Made by a program: the position numbers and the translations under genes
The notes under the pieces: generated by a model
Seen by the model: the letters and a program-made list of their open reading frames with translations, nothing else
What the model was told of the DNA's origin: nothing
Database searches by the model: none
Part shown: positions 26,425 through 35,169 of the stretch, piece after piece
Layout: each line of letters begins with the position of its first letter
Position numbering within the stretch: the first letter of the stretch is position 1
Assembly: GCF_000422645.1 (NCBI RefSeq)
Contig: NZ_KE383896.1
Coordinates: 129,461-193,460, forward strand
DNA: 64,000 bases
Reading direction: 5' to 3'
From: Ferrimonas futtsuensis DSM 18154
GTDB taxonomy: Bacteria; Pseudomonadota; Gammaproteobacteria; Enterobacterales; Shewanellaceae

Positions 26425-27519
26425 TCAATCCCGGTGCAGGGAGCCCCTGGAGTTGTCGTAAGCCTCTTCACTGACTTTGTGATAACGGCGCACCCCTTTG
26501 TAGAACTCCAGATAACTGTCATACACCCGCTTCATCTGGGGATCGGTGGCCGTCTGTTCCGCGATCACCTCCTGGGTGGTGGCCCGCATCGCCTTGAGCA
26601 CTTCATCGGGGAAGGCCCGCAGCTCGATGCTGTGATCCAGCACCAGGGCATCCAGGGCTTCGATGTTGCGCATGGTGTACTCATCGAGCATGTCCTGATT
26701 CACCCCTTCGGCGGCATTGACCACGATCGCCTGGAGGTCCGACGGCAGGGCATCAAACGCCTTCTGGTTGATGAGAAACTCGAGGATGGTCCCCGGCTCC
26801 TGCCAGCCCGGGTAGTAGTAGTAGGACGCGGCCTTATGCAGCCCCACCGCAAGATCGTTATAGGGGCCAATCCACTCGGTGGCATCGATGGCTCCGGTCT
26901 GCAGGGCGGTAAACAGCTCACGGCCCGGCAGGGTCACAGGGACCCCACCCAGTCGCGAGAGCACCTCACCACCCAGTCCGGGTAGGCGCATCTTCAACCC
27001 TTTCAGATCCTCCAGAGAGTTGATCTCCTTGTTGAACCAGCCGCCCATCTGCACCCCGGTATTGCCGCCACGCAGGGGCTTAACCCCGAAGGGCGCATAG
27101 AGCTCGGTCCACAGGGTCATGCCCCCACCATACTGGAGCCAGCTGTTGACCTCCTGGGCGTTCATGCCAAAGGGGATCGAGGTGAAAAACTGCGCCGCAG
27201 GTACCTTACCCTTCCAGTAATAGGAAGCGCTGTGCCCCATCTCGGCACTGCCCTGGGAGACCGCGTCAAACACCTCAAAGGCGGGCACCAGATCACCGGC
27301 CCCGTAGACGATGATGGTCAGACGTCCCCCGGACATCTGATTTACCCGTTCTGCGAAGCGTTCCGGAGCCATGCCAAGACCGGGAAAGTTCTTAGGCCAG
27401 GAGGTGACCAGCTTCCACTGATAGAGTTGTTGTGGGGGCTGAGCCTGTATCTGCTCAGCCTGTCTCTGATAACAGCCAGCCAAAATCAGCAGCGCGGCAG
27501 CAAAGGCAATAAAGCGCAT
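26425..27519 (-). CDS. TRAP transporter solute-binding lipoprotein (DctP family), orphan
   Basis: A 364-residue periplasmic binding protein with lipobox LILAGC. The fold is TRAP DctP-like: KLVTSWPKNFPGLGMAPERFAE, MRLPGLGGEVLSRLGGVPVTLPGRELFTALQTGAID and the YYYPGWQEPG stretch. These recall the alpha-keto acid binding TakP subgroup, where an Arg and a Trp-Glu pair bind the carboxylate. No DctQ or DctM membrane genes lie nearby, so its partners must be elsewhere or lost. A good GGAGGAAAACT precedes the ATG. Confidence 0.88.
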   Translation of the reverse strand: MRFIAFAAALLILAGCYQRQAEQIQAQPPQQLYQWKLVTSWPKNFPGLGMAPERFAERVNQMSGGRLTIIVYGAGDLVPAFEVFDAVSQGSAEMGHSASYYWKGKVPAAQFFTSIPFGMNAQEVNSWLQYGGGMTLWTELYAPFGVKPLRGGNTGVQMGGWFNKEINSLEDLKGLKMRLPGLGGEVLSRLGGVPVTLPGRELFTALQTGAIDATEWIGPYNDLAVGLHKAASYYYYPGWQEPGTILEFLINQKAFDALPSDLQAIVVNAAEGVNQDMLDEYTMRNIEALDALVLDHSIELRAFPDEVLKAMRATTQEVIAEQTATDPQMKRVYDSYLEFYKGVRRYHKVSEEAYDNSRGSLHRD

Positions 27520-27889
27520 AGTTTTCCTCCCTCATAACGGCAATAACTGCCGTTAACACAGGTGTTTATATTAATTATTAACCATTTATGCGAGACGGCA
27601 ACTCGTTGGCTGTGCGCGATCACTGCTAGGGGGCAAGCTGTTCAAGGCCGATGACAGCGGTCGCGCTCGCAGCCGGGGAGGGGGTGTGCGCCTCTCCCGA
27701 ACCAACCTGAGCGTTTTCGCCGCCAGCACTACTAAGGGTAAACCACAGAGTCCATTTTATCTGTTTCGGGAGACAACCTCCCCGTCGGCACTCCGTTCGC
27801 CAGAATCTGAAGTTTATGAATAAATTTGATAGCAGATTCAAGTACAAAAAGCGAACATCCACGGGGGAAAGGCTGAGACACACCCGCAA
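27520..27889. other. Intergenic stretch upstream of the TRAP binding protein
   Basis: About 370 bases. An AT-rich block at 27560-27590 could hold the promoter of the leftward binding protein. An 87-codon frame at 27626-27889 on the minus strand has no family resemblance and overlaps the bolA terminator, so I do not call it. I see nothing else. Confidence 0.4.
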
Positions 27890-27914
27890 GAAAAACGTCG
27901 CCTTATGGCGACGT
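27890..27914 (-). terminator. Intrinsic terminator after bolA
   Basis: On the minus strand ACGTCGCC-ATAA-GGCGACGT is followed by TTTTCTT, a few bases after the bolA stop. Confidence 0.88.
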
Positions 27915-27919
27915 CTGAA

Positions 27920-28231
27920 TTATCCGTTCAGTGAACCTGTGCACCCTGGCGTCTTCGGCGCCTGAACGCGCTCCTGCCACTCCTGCGGGGTATAGGTATG
28001 GAGGGCCAGGGCGTGAAGGCCGGCGTCAAACTCCGCCTGCAGCAGCTCATTGATGCTGCGGTGGCGGGCCAACAGCCTCTTCCCCTGAAACTGATCACTG
28101 ACCACCACCACTTTGAAATGGGTTTCGGCATCCTTGGGGGTGCGGTGCATGTGGCTCTCGTTGATCACCTCCAGGTGAGCGGGTGCCAGAGCCTGGCTCA
28201 CCTTGGCTTCAATGGCCTGATGAATCGACAT
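27920..28231 (-). CDS. bolA: BolA-family protein
   Basis: A 103-residue protein of the BolA type, which pairs with monothiol glutaredoxins around a [2Fe-2S] cluster and affects morphology and biofilm genes. Family blocks are VINESHMH, ETHFKVVVVSDQFQGKRLLARHRSINELL and HALALHTYTPQEW. It ends a leftward run that begins at the glutathione synthetase gene, 54 bases after the AlkB-like gene. Confidence 0.93.
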   Translation of the reverse strand: MSIHQAIEAKVSQALAPAHLEVINESHMHRTPKDAETHFKVVVVSDQFQGKRLLARHRSINELLQAEFDAGLHALALHTYTPQEWQERVQAPKTPGCTGSLNG

Positions 28232-28285
28232 CGCTGAACTCCTTGCTGTGTTGAGGCTCCCTTATACCCCCGGGGCAGGGCGAAC

Positions 28286-28906
28286 TCAAGCCCTGGACCA
28301 GTAGCCCGGGGTAATGCGGCGGAAAGTCAGGCTGATGCGTTCAGCCTCGATACCGGCCCGGGGGGGGAGCTGATGTTTGCAGCGACGCTGGGCTTCGGGC
28401 AACAGCTGCAACAGGCTGCCATGGGGCATCACAAACTCCTGGGTCTGCCCCTCACCACATCGCAGTTGCAGGGGACGGGCCTGGCCCAGGGAGAGGATGG
28501 CCACCTGGGGCTCGGAGCCCATCTCTGGCTCGTTGTCACTGTGCCAGCCCATCTTATCCTGGCCACTGCGATAACGGTTGGCCAATACGGTGTTGTACTG
28601 GATGCCGCAGTGCTGGGATACCGACAGCATCAGCGCATCCAGCCAGGGGGGCAGGGGATCGGGTTCCAGCAGGGTACCTGAGTAGCGATACTGGCAACCC
28701 GGTTCACCGAGCCAGCACTGCTGCCTGGGGATCAGGTGCTCCTTGCCAAACACCCGCACCTTGGGTTGTTGCCAATTCAATCCCAGGCAGCGTTCCAGCA
28801 ATTGATCCGAGCGTTCGATGGAGAGAAAGCGGCTCCAGTAGCGAGCCAGCTCCTCACCCTCTTTGTGCAGCCTCTGGGGAATCAGGCACTCATCCAGAGT
28901 CATCAT
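28286..28906 (-). CDS. AlkB-like 2-oxoglutarate/Fe(II) dioxygenase
   Basis: A predicted oxidative dealkylating enzyme of 206 residues. The iron-binding motif is HSDNE (GWHSDNEPEMG), with the distal His in KHQLPP and the 2-oxoglutarate Arg in RISLTFRRI. NTVLANRYRSGQDKMGWHSDNE is close to the human ALKBH2/3-like group of DNA repair enzymes. Its ATG overlaps the stop of the glycerate kinase-like gene (TGATG), so the two are translated together. The substrate could be alkylated nucleic acid; protein or other targets cannot be excluded. Confidence 0.88.
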   Translation of the reverse strand: MMTLDECLIPQRLHKEGEELARYWSRFLSIERSDQLLERCLGLNWQQPKVRVFGKEHLIPRQQCWLGEPGCQYRYSGTLLEPDPLPPWLDALMLSVSQHCGIQYNTVLANRYRSGQDKMGWHSDNEPEMGSEPQVAILSLGQARPLQLRCGEGQTQEFVMPHGSLLQLLPEAQRRCKHQLPPRAGIEAERISLTFRRITPGYWSRA

Positions 28907-29793
28907 CAGTGAGCCAGGGCGATCTGACTCGCCGCCTGACGGCAACCGTAAGCCCGGGCACGCAACAACTCAGACTCCATCACTTCGCTCAGAGGGTGCA
29001 ATGGCGCATTCAGCAGGCCACGCAGCGCCGCCCCCTGTCCGCCACCGGCCCCCGACCCAGGCTGCTCCTTGACCTCAACCCCAAGCTGGTGCCGAATCAG
29101 GTCGGCAAAGTGAGACAGGTAGGCATCCAGTTGCAACATGGTCTCTTCACTGGCGCCGCGCTGGAACCCGTAGAGCCGGGACGCACCGCGAGGGCCGCAA
29201 AGGGGGTTGTGGTTCAGGCAGGCCACCTCGATGGAGACGTCGGCGAGGCGGGGATCCAGAGCGGAGATGTCGATGCTGGCCAGGCCGGCCAAACCGGCAC
29301 CGCCGCGGCCCGCCTCCTCACCGAAGATGTTGCTCATCCGGGCACCGAGCGCCTGAACAAGGCCCAGGCCGCCATCATTGGCGGCACTGGCACCCAGGCC
29401 GATGATGATTCGGGAGGCGCCGGCATCCAGGGCTGAGAGAATCAGCTCACCCGTGCCGTAACTGGAGGTGTCCATGGGATGGCGTTGATCACTGCCAAGC
29501 AGCTTAAGGCCGTTGGCCTGATCGCTGTCGATGACCGCGGTGATGCCGTCACCCAGGAGGCCGAATCGAGCCTGGCGTGGGTGACCCAGGGGGTCGGTTA
29601 CCGTGCAGGTTTCAACGCGACCGCCTGTAGCATCCACAAGGGCAAGGAGCCGACCTTCTGCGGTTTCGGCCAGGAACGCGTGGCTCTGCTCGACGCACAG
29701 CGACAGGGTGGGACGTCGTTTCTCGATGGCATCCATTACCTCCTCATTGGGGTTCACCGTTCGGTGCGAGTCTTGGGCAGTGACAACTTTCAT
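28906..29793 (-). CDS. Glycerate kinase-like protein, truncated and divergent
   Basis: At 295 residues it is about 80-90 shorter than GarK/GlxK-type glycerate kinases. The middle is recognisable: LLALVDATGGRVETCTVTDPLG, SYGTGELILSALDAGASRIIIGLGASAANDGGLG and MSNIFGEEAGRGG. The N-terminus MKVVTAQDSHRTVNP has lost the family APDSFK sequence. The C-terminal domain with the ITGEGRxDxQT motif is missing. It is probably inactive as a kinase, or under new selection. It lies downstream of cdaR, which fits the glycerate/sugar-diacid context. A stretch with GAGGA precedes the ATG at 29793. Confidence 0.7.
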   Translation of the reverse strand: MKVVTAQDSHRTVNPNEEVMDAIEKRRPTLSLCVEQSHAFLAETAEGRLLALVDATGGRVETCTVTDPLGHPRQARFGLLGDGITAVIDSDQANGLKLLGSDQRHPMDTSSYGTGELILSALDAGASRIIIGLGASAANDGGLGLVQALGARMSNIFGEEAGRGGAGLAGLASIDISALDPRLADVSIEVACLNHNPLCGPRGASRLYGFQRGASEETMLQLDAYLSHFADLIRHQLGVEVKEQPGSGAGGGQGAALRGLLNAPLHPLSEVMESELLRARAYGCRQAASQIALAH

Positions 29794-29933
29794 CGATTCA
29801 GTCCTCTTCACCAGGCTGTTGGCGATCACAGAGAGACACAACCTCGGTTACACCTGGATCACAGTCGTTCAACAAACACACTATGACATAGGGGCGGCGC
29901 TGCTTCTTTGGACGATTGACCGAATCTGAAACG

Positions 29934-29984
29934 AAAAACTCTCGCTATCTTTGTGCGAATGCACAAAAACAACGAGAGTTTTGC
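29934..29984 (-). terminator. Branched terminator-like hairpin after cdaR
   Basis: On the minus strand AAAACTCTCG pairs with CGAGAGTTTT, enclosing an inner hairpin TTTGTGC-ATTC-GCACAAA. The outer stem is followed by T-rich TTCGTTTC. It ends 26 bases after cdaR and would separate it from the glycerate kinase-like gene. Confidence 0.7.
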
Positions 29985-30008
29985 GGGCAAAATGCCGATG
30001 TGGCGGGG

Positions 30009-31148
30009 CTAGCGACTCAGCAGGGCCAAATAGAGCCGAGTGCGATCCGGTAGACGATTTAGATCCAAACCTGTCAGGCTGCTGATCTTATCCAGCCTGT
30101 ATCTCAGGGTATTCCGGTGGATGTGCAAAGCACTGCAGGTGCGGCTGAGATCGCAGTCCAGCTCAAAGTAGCTAGTCAGAGTGCGGCGAAGTACGCCGTT
30201 ACCGTCTTTGGCGACCAGCTGATCCATGGGGTCCAGCAACTGTTTGCGCCGCCAGGAATCTTCCTGCAGGCCACTGACCAGCACAGGCAGAACATTGTCC
30301 TGATAAAACAAGACATCCCCCAGGCTGCCTGGGGCATCCAGGGTGGCTTTGGCGGTGTCATAGGAGTGAGCCAGTCCCCGCAACCCCGGGAAATACTCTC
30401 CCAGAGCGATGCGGATATCGAAAGCCGCCTCTCCCCGAATGCGGTTGAGCAGCTTATCCACCCGGCGACGCTCCCTTTCCACCGACCAACCCTCATCGGT
30501 CAGTTGCACCGGCTTGAGCACCACCACTTCGTTGTCGGTCACCGAGGAGATGGCCACCAGGTTATTGCGCTCCGGGTACTCCAGCAGCTGGACCAGACGC
30601 TTCAGATGCTGATGATCCGGCGTATGCTGATCTTTGGAAAACACCTTGATGATGGCGGCGATCCTGGGCTGAGTGAGATCCAGCTCCAGCCTGTGTGCCA
30701 ATGACAGCAGCTGAGACTCGTTGAGATCGCCACCATGGATCAGGCTGAGCACCAGCTCATCCCGATGACGCTTGCTCCACTGGATCTGGTCCATCAGCGC
30801 CGCCTGCTCCACCACCATCTCGGCAGTCATCTTCACCAGTTCACCGTAACTGCGCACCTGTTCCGGCTTGCCGGAGATCCCCACAACACCTATGGGTTTA
30901 CCCTGAAACAGAATCGGCAGGTTGATGCCGGGCAACACCCCTTTCAGGCTGGCCGCCATGGCGTCATCGATCTCCAGCACCCGGTTGTCACCCATGGCGA
31001 TGATCGACCCTTCGTGCTTTTGGTTCAGGCGTTTGGGATCACCGGAACCAATGATCCAACCATGTTCATCCATCACCACGACGGAGAACTGGATAATCTT
31101 CATGGAGCGCTCCACGATCTGACGCGCGATGGATTCGGTAAGTCTCAT
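30009..31148 (-). CDS. cdaR: CdaR-family sugar-diacid regulator
   Basis: A 379-residue transcription activator. It has an N-terminal diacid_rec sensor (ARQIVERSMKIIQFSVVVMDEHGWIIGSGDPKRLNQKHEG, then LPGINLPILFQGKPIGVVGISG), a central GGDEF-like region and a C-terminal PucR helix-turn-helix (CSALHIHRNTLRYRLDKI). In E. coli CdaR responds to glycerate and activates galactarate, glucarate and glycerate genes. The neighbouring glycerate kinase-like gene supports the role. The ATG at 31148 is chosen by family alignment; no good Shine-Dalgarno is seen. Confidence 0.92.
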   Translation of the reverse strand: MRLTESIARQIVERSMKIIQFSVVVMDEHGWIIGSGDPKRLNQKHEGSIIAMGDNRVLEIDDAMAASLKGVLPGINLPILFQGKPIGVVGISGKPEQVRSYGELVKMTAEMVVEQAALMDQIQWSKRHRDELVLSLIHGGDLNESQLLSLAHRLELDLTQPRIAAIIKVFSKDQHTPDHQHLKRLVQLLEYPERNNLVAISSVTDNEVVVLKPVQLTDEGWSVERERRRVDKLLNRIRGEAAFDIRIALGEYFPGLRGLAHSYDTAKATLDAPGSLGDVLFYQDNVLPVLVSGLQEDSWRRKQLLDPMDQLVAKDGNGVLRRTLTSYFELDCDLSRTCSALHIHRNTLRYRLDKISSLTGLDLNRLPDRTRLYLALLSR

Positions 31149-31235
31149 GATTTGGCCAAGTGCATAATTCCTCGCAGCAGTGTGCCACGAGCCCCCTAAG
31201 GCGGCAATGCGCCTGACCCCGATTCGAGGCAAGTC

Positions 31236-32711
31236 CTACTGAAAAACCAGAGAGTCCAGCACCCCCATCCCCGAATGCACGCCCCCCTCGGTCACCTCGG
31301 CGGGCTTGCTGCGCACCAGGTAACCGGCGTAGCCGCTGCCACCATAGGCCTGGCGACCGTCGATGTGCACCGAAAACAGCCCGAGTTCACTCACCAGTTC
31401 AGCCACCTCCTCTTCCTGAGCATTTCGAACCAGGAGGGCCGGCCGCCCCCGGGGAGCCGGCCTCAGCCGTTTCATCAGCAACCAGGCGGGGTACTCCGAC
31501 GGCGCCATGGTCGCCAGGGGCACGGCCATCGCCTCCCCGAAGAGACAGTGTCCGCCCCCCTCGCCCTGATTCTTCAGCACCCAGTTGTCCAGCGGCTGAT
31601 GATCCAGCTCGGCCAGGGTCTGAGTCGACACAGGGACGCTGGCCTTCAACAGCGGCAGAATCTGACCCGCCTCCTGCTGAGAAAGACCAAAGCGCGATAA
31701 CTCCCGGGGTGACATCTGCCCCAGAAGCAGCTGCACCCGCTTGCTGGTGGCCAACTGCTGGTCCACCGTGGCATTGATGGCCACCCGGTGCCGCTCCATG
31801 AAGATTCGTGTCTTGGCGAGCGCCTCACAACAGGGCTCATGACGGATGTCGTTGGCCACATAGTCACGATAGTGATAGCCGGCCCTCAGGTAGACAAAGT
31901 CGATGCCGCCGACACCGCTCAGCAGCAGCCGTCGGTTCGCCCCGGTGGACAGGGCACCATACAGCTCACGGAAGCTGCGACGGACCGTCGTGACCCCCTG
32001 TTGAAGCAGTTCGGTTTCCAGCAGTCTCTGGTCATACACATTGTCCTCGCCCTCCTGCACCACCATCAACATCACTGGCCTGCCCGGTTGACCGGTCTCC
32101 TCCCGAACCTGGTGGGCTGCCGAGGCGATCCCCTGCCCCAGACGCTCCAGTGCCGGGTTCTGCACCAACTCACCGGAATGTGGGGGGGACCAGCGCAGAA
32201 ACTGGCCAGGGTTGCGCTGCTGAAGATAGCGGTGCAGCTCATGGGTACGCTGGCCAAAAGGCCCCATCCCGGCGGCAATGCCATTGCACTCCACCAGCTG
32301 GAAACCCAGATCGCGGTCTTCCAGGAAGTCGCTGCGCATGATCAGCACCGGCAAGGGGCGATAGGGCGACAAACCGGCATGAATCCGCCGGTGCATCCGC
32401 AACAGCCCGCGAAAGAACGGATCCGCCTTGGCCACCGGGGCGATGGCCTGCCGAAGAAAGGGGCGGTCCTGCGCCACCCCGTGAATCAGACGGCCTAGCA
32501 AACTGGCCGCGCTTGCAAGTCTTGCGTAATCCTCACGATGGATGACCGAGGGAGAGAAACTGAAGGGCACCTGTCGCATCAGATGCGCCTCCGTTTTGAA
32601 GCCGACCCCATGGGAGAGCCCCCAGTTTACCGCCGCCAGAACCTCCTCATGGATCTCGCTATTTTGGGGCACCACCTCCTCCGAGGATCGCCGAGTCAAC
32701 GTCTGTCCCAT
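31236..32711 (-). CDS. Eukaryotic-type glutathione synthetase
   Basis: It ligates glycine to gamma-glutamylcysteine using ATP. The 491-residue product resembles human GSS rather than bacterial GshB: VVQEGEDNVYDQRLLETELL, VVRRSF-like TTVRRSFREL, VYLRAGYHYRDYV, the substrate-side stretch KTRIFMERHRVAINATVDQQLATSKRVQ, the glycine-rich ATP loop LKNQGEGGGHCLFGE near residue 383, and the C-terminal LVRSKPAEVTEGGVHSGMGVLD. The ATG at 32711 is the plausible start; the open frame continues upstream only as antisense of rlmG. It is read leftwards ahead of cdaR, with no gshA beside it. Confidence 0.9.
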   Translation of the reverse strand: MGQTLTRRSSEEVVPQNSEIHEEVLAAVNWGLSHGVGFKTEAHLMRQVPFSFSPSVIHREDYARLASAASLLGRLIHGVAQDRPFLRQAIAPVAKADPFFRGLLRMHRRIHAGLSPYRPLPVLIMRSDFLEDRDLGFQLVECNGIAAGMGPFGQRTHELHRYLQQRNPGQFLRWSPPHSGELVQNPALERLGQGIASAAHQVREETGQPGRPVMLMVVQEGEDNVYDQRLLETELLQQGVTTVRRSFRELYGALSTGANRRLLLSGVGGIDFVYLRAGYHYRDYVANDIRHEPCCEALAKTRIFMERHRVAINATVDQQLATSKRVQLLLGQMSPRELSRFGLSQQEAGQILPLLKASVPVSTQTLAELDHQPLDNWVLKNQGEGGGHCLFGEAMAVPLATMAPSEYPAWLLMKRLRPAPRGRPALLVRNAQEEEVAELVSELGLFSVHIDGRQAYGGSGYAGYLVRSKPAEVTEGGVHSGMGVLDSLVFQ

Positions 32712-32888
32712 TTGCCTCAACCAATATTTCCACAATAATAGAAATATAGACAGCTCTGACTCAGTGCACAACCTATAATTCGACAAATGCAGAATTGTCG
32801 AGCTCTCTCTGGTCCTCCCGCCCGGCCAGTTTGGTCCTCGCAGCTTCTTCTGCCACAATAGCGCCACCTTTATCTCAGTCTCCATACC

Positions 32889-33992
32889 ATGTCCGATACC
32901 CTGAATCTGGAATCCCTCACCCTGAGACTCCGCCGCTTTCCTGAGACCCAGCAAAGCGAACTCATCGCCTGGGACGCCGCCGATGAACTGCTGATGCTCA
33001 ATGCCCTGCCACAAGTGAATGGGCAGTTGCTGATCATCAATGATCACTTCGGCGCCCTGGGCTGTGCCGCGGCGCGCCTGAACCCTATCTGGGTCAATGA
33101 CTCCTTCGTCGCCCATCAGGCCCTGAAGCAGAACCTGGATCTCAATGGTCAGCCCCAGCCAGACAGGTGCCTGGCGGACCTGGAGCCCTTCGAGGAGCAG
33201 ATAGACCAGGTGTGGATCAAGCTGCCACGCAACTTGAGGTATCTGGAGTACCTGCTCGACTGGCTGAATGGACATCTTCCCCAAGGCACCACCGTGGTGA
33301 TCGCCGCGCGCCTCAAGGAGATGCCCACCACCTTGAAAGGGGTAACCGAGCACTATCTGGACGACATCCAGCCGTCGCGCATTCGCAAGAAGGCCAGGCT
33401 GCTGAGCGGTAAAACCAGCGGTCGCCGCGCCCGCTCTCCCCTGGTACTCAATTGGCAGGCTCAGGGCACCGACTTCCAGTTGGAGAACCACCCCAACACC
33501 TTTGCCGGACAGAAGCTGGATGTGGCCGCTCACCTGATGCTGAATCAGATCCCCACGGGCCATCGCCGCATCGTCGACCTGGGATGTGGCAACGGCATCC
33601 TCGCTCTGGCAGCCGCCAAAGCCAACCCCGACGCCCACATTCTGGCGGTGGATGAGTCCTGGCATGGGGTGACCAGCTGCCAGGCCAACCTGGCCCGGGC
33701 ACTGCCTCAGGCACAGTTCCAGGTTCTCTGGAACGACTGCCTCACCGATCTGGACCCGGAAAGCGCCGATCTGGTGCTGTGCAACCCGCCCTTCCACCAG
33801 CAACAGGCGATCACCGACCACATCGCCTGGCAAATGTTCAGAGACGCTAAGCGCACCCTGGCCACAGGTGGACGCCTGAGAGTGATAGGCAACCGCCACC
33901 TGGGCTACCACATCAAGCTCAAGCGCCTGTTTGGCAAGGTGGAAACCGTGGCAGCCAATGCCAAATTTGTTATTCTCGATGCCATTAAATAG
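32889..33992 (+). CDS. rlmG: RlmG, 23S rRNA (guanine-1835-N2) methyltransferase
   Basis: A 367-residue SAM-dependent rRNA methyltransferase. The N-terminal half is the degenerate methyltransferase-like domain typical of RlmG/RsmC. The C-terminal half has the SAM motif VDLGCGNGILALAAA and the catalytic NPPF in LVLCNPPFHQQQAITDH, a sequence characteristic of RlmG. It is divergent from the glutathione synthetase gene, and yajG follows after 25 bases. Confidence 0.95.
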   Translation: MSDTLNLESLTLRLRRFPETQQSELIAWDAADELLMLNALPQVNGQLLIINDHFGALGCAAARLNPIWVNDSFVAHQALKQNLDLNGQPQPDRCLADLEPFEEQIDQVWIKLPRNLRYLEYLLDWLNGHLPQGTTVVIAARLKEMPTTLKGVTEHYLDDIQPSRIRKKARLLSGKTSGRRARSPLVLNWQAQGTDFQLENHPNTFAGQKLDVAAHLMLNQIPTGHRRIVDLGCGNGILALAAAKANPDAHILAVDESWHGVTSCQANLARALPQAQFQVLWNDCLTDLDPESADLVLCNPPFHQQQAITDHIAWQMFRDAKRTLATGGRLRVIGNRHLGYHIKLKRLFGKVETVAANAKFVILDAIK

Positions 33993-34017
33993 ATTCCGGC
34001 CAAGGAGAAAGAAACCG

Positions 34018-34572
34018 ATGAGATCTCTGCTGCCCCTGCTGGGTGCCCTGCTGCTGGCAGGTTGCGCCTCCGCCCCCAACACCCTGATCCTGTCACCGGC
34101 TGCCCCCATAGTGCAGCCGGGCAGCCAACAAGGCTCCCTGGCATTGGCCAGCGTCGACCATCGACCCGAGCAGTTCCTGGTGGAGGTGCGCAAGGATGAC
34201 GGTGCCGCCGAATTGCTGAGCCCCGCCGAACCGCCGCGACAATTGCTGGAACAGGGCGTGCGTGATGGCCTGACCAAACTGGGCTATCGCATCGATCCGG
34301 CGGCCAGCGTTACCATGAGCCTCTCCCTCAACAAACTGGTGATGAAGATAGACCAGGGCACCTTCTCTCACGACGCCACCACCAACCTGGTGGCCACGGT
34401 GGTGGTCAACAACCTGGGCAACACCCTGACCAAGGAGTACCGGGTTCGCAGCAGCTTTTCCGGCCCACTCAAACCGGAGATGGCTCGCATCGAGCGTGAG
34501 ATGAATGATCGCCTCAGCCAGCTGATGAGCGACATCGTCAATGACCCCGAACTGCACGAACACCTGAACTAG
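34018..34572 (+). CDS. yajG: YajG-family lipoprotein
   Basis: A 184-residue envelope lipoprotein with signal and lipobox LLLAGC. The family role is unknown. As in E. coli, where yajG sits beside ampG, this copy lies two genes upstream of ampG, with a cyclophilin inserted between. The ATG at 34018 has AAGGAGAAAG before it. A longer frame from 33931 overlaps rlmG and lacks support. Confidence 0.88.
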   Translation: MRSLLPLLGALLLAGCASAPNTLILSPAAPIVQPGSQQGSLALASVDHRPEQFLVEVRKDDGAAELLSPAEPPRQLLEQGVRDGLTKLGYRIDPAASVTMSLSLNKLVMKIDQGTFSHDATTNLVATVVVNNLGNTLTKEYRVRSSFSGPLKPEMARIEREMNDRLSQLMSDIVNDPELHEHLN

Positions 34573-34584
34573 GAGCAAGCACGG

Positions 34585-35166
34585 ATGCGCATTCTCACCG
34601 CACTGCTTTTCTCTCTGCTGCTCTCCCCCGCCTGGGCGGACGAGATCCAGAGTGACAACCTCTTCCCCCAGGTGAAGATGGAAACCAGCCTGGGCACCCT
34701 GATTGTCGAACTGGACCGTACCCGGGCCCCACTGACCGTGGACAACTTCCTGCGCTACGTGGTGAAGGGCGCCTACGACAACACCAGCTTCCATAGGGTG
34801 GTGGCGGAGTTTGTCGTGCAGGGGGGCGGCTTCACCGCCGACGGTGACGCCATCGACGAAGGGGATAAGCTGTTCAATGAATCTGGCAATGGCCTGTCCA
34901 ACGAGTACGGCACCATCGCCATGGCCAGGGAGAAGTCCCCTCATACCGCCACCAACCAGTTCTTCTTCAACCTGGTGGACAACACCAGGCTGGATCCCTC
35001 CCGCCGCCGTTGGGGCTACGCCGTGTTTGGCATGGTCACCGAAGGGCTCGAGGTACTGGATGCCATGGGCGAAGTGCCGGTGGAGTATGATGCGGACATG
35101 GGTGCACCGAGCAAACCCGTCAAACCCCTGCTGCTGATCAAAGCCACCCTGATGCCGGAAAGCTAA
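34585..35166 (+). CDS. Periplasmic cyclophilin-type peptidyl-prolyl isomerase (PpiA-like)
   Basis: A 193-residue protein with a cleavable signal (LLLSPAWA-DE) and a cyclophilin domain: KMETSLGTLIVELDRTRAPLTVDNFL, FHRVVAEFVVQGGGF, ATNQFFFNLVDN and AVFGMVTEGLEVLD. The catalytic Arg is in FHRV. It would assist folding of exported proteins. It sits between yajG and ampG, 12 and 3 bases from its neighbours, so all three are probably one transcript. Confidence 0.92.
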   Translation: MRILTALLFSLLLSPAWADEIQSDNLFPQVKMETSLGTLIVELDRTRAPLTVDNFLRYVVKGAYDNTSFHRVVAEFVVQGGGFTADGDAIDEGDKLFNESGNGLSNEYGTIAMAREKSPHTATNQFFFNLVDNTRLDPSRRRWGYAVFGMVTEGLEVLDAMGEVPVEYDADMGAPSKPVKPLLLIKATLMPES

Positions 35167-35169
35167 CTC

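Noticed and set aside
27626-27889. An 87-codon minus-strand frame between the TRAP protein and bolA
   Set aside because: No family resemblance, unusual composition, and it runs into the bolA terminator.
32712-34277. A 1013-residue single protein including the glutathione synthetase
   Set aside because: The upstream half of that frame is antisense to rlmG and yajG; the glutathione synthetase family start fits the ATG at 32711.
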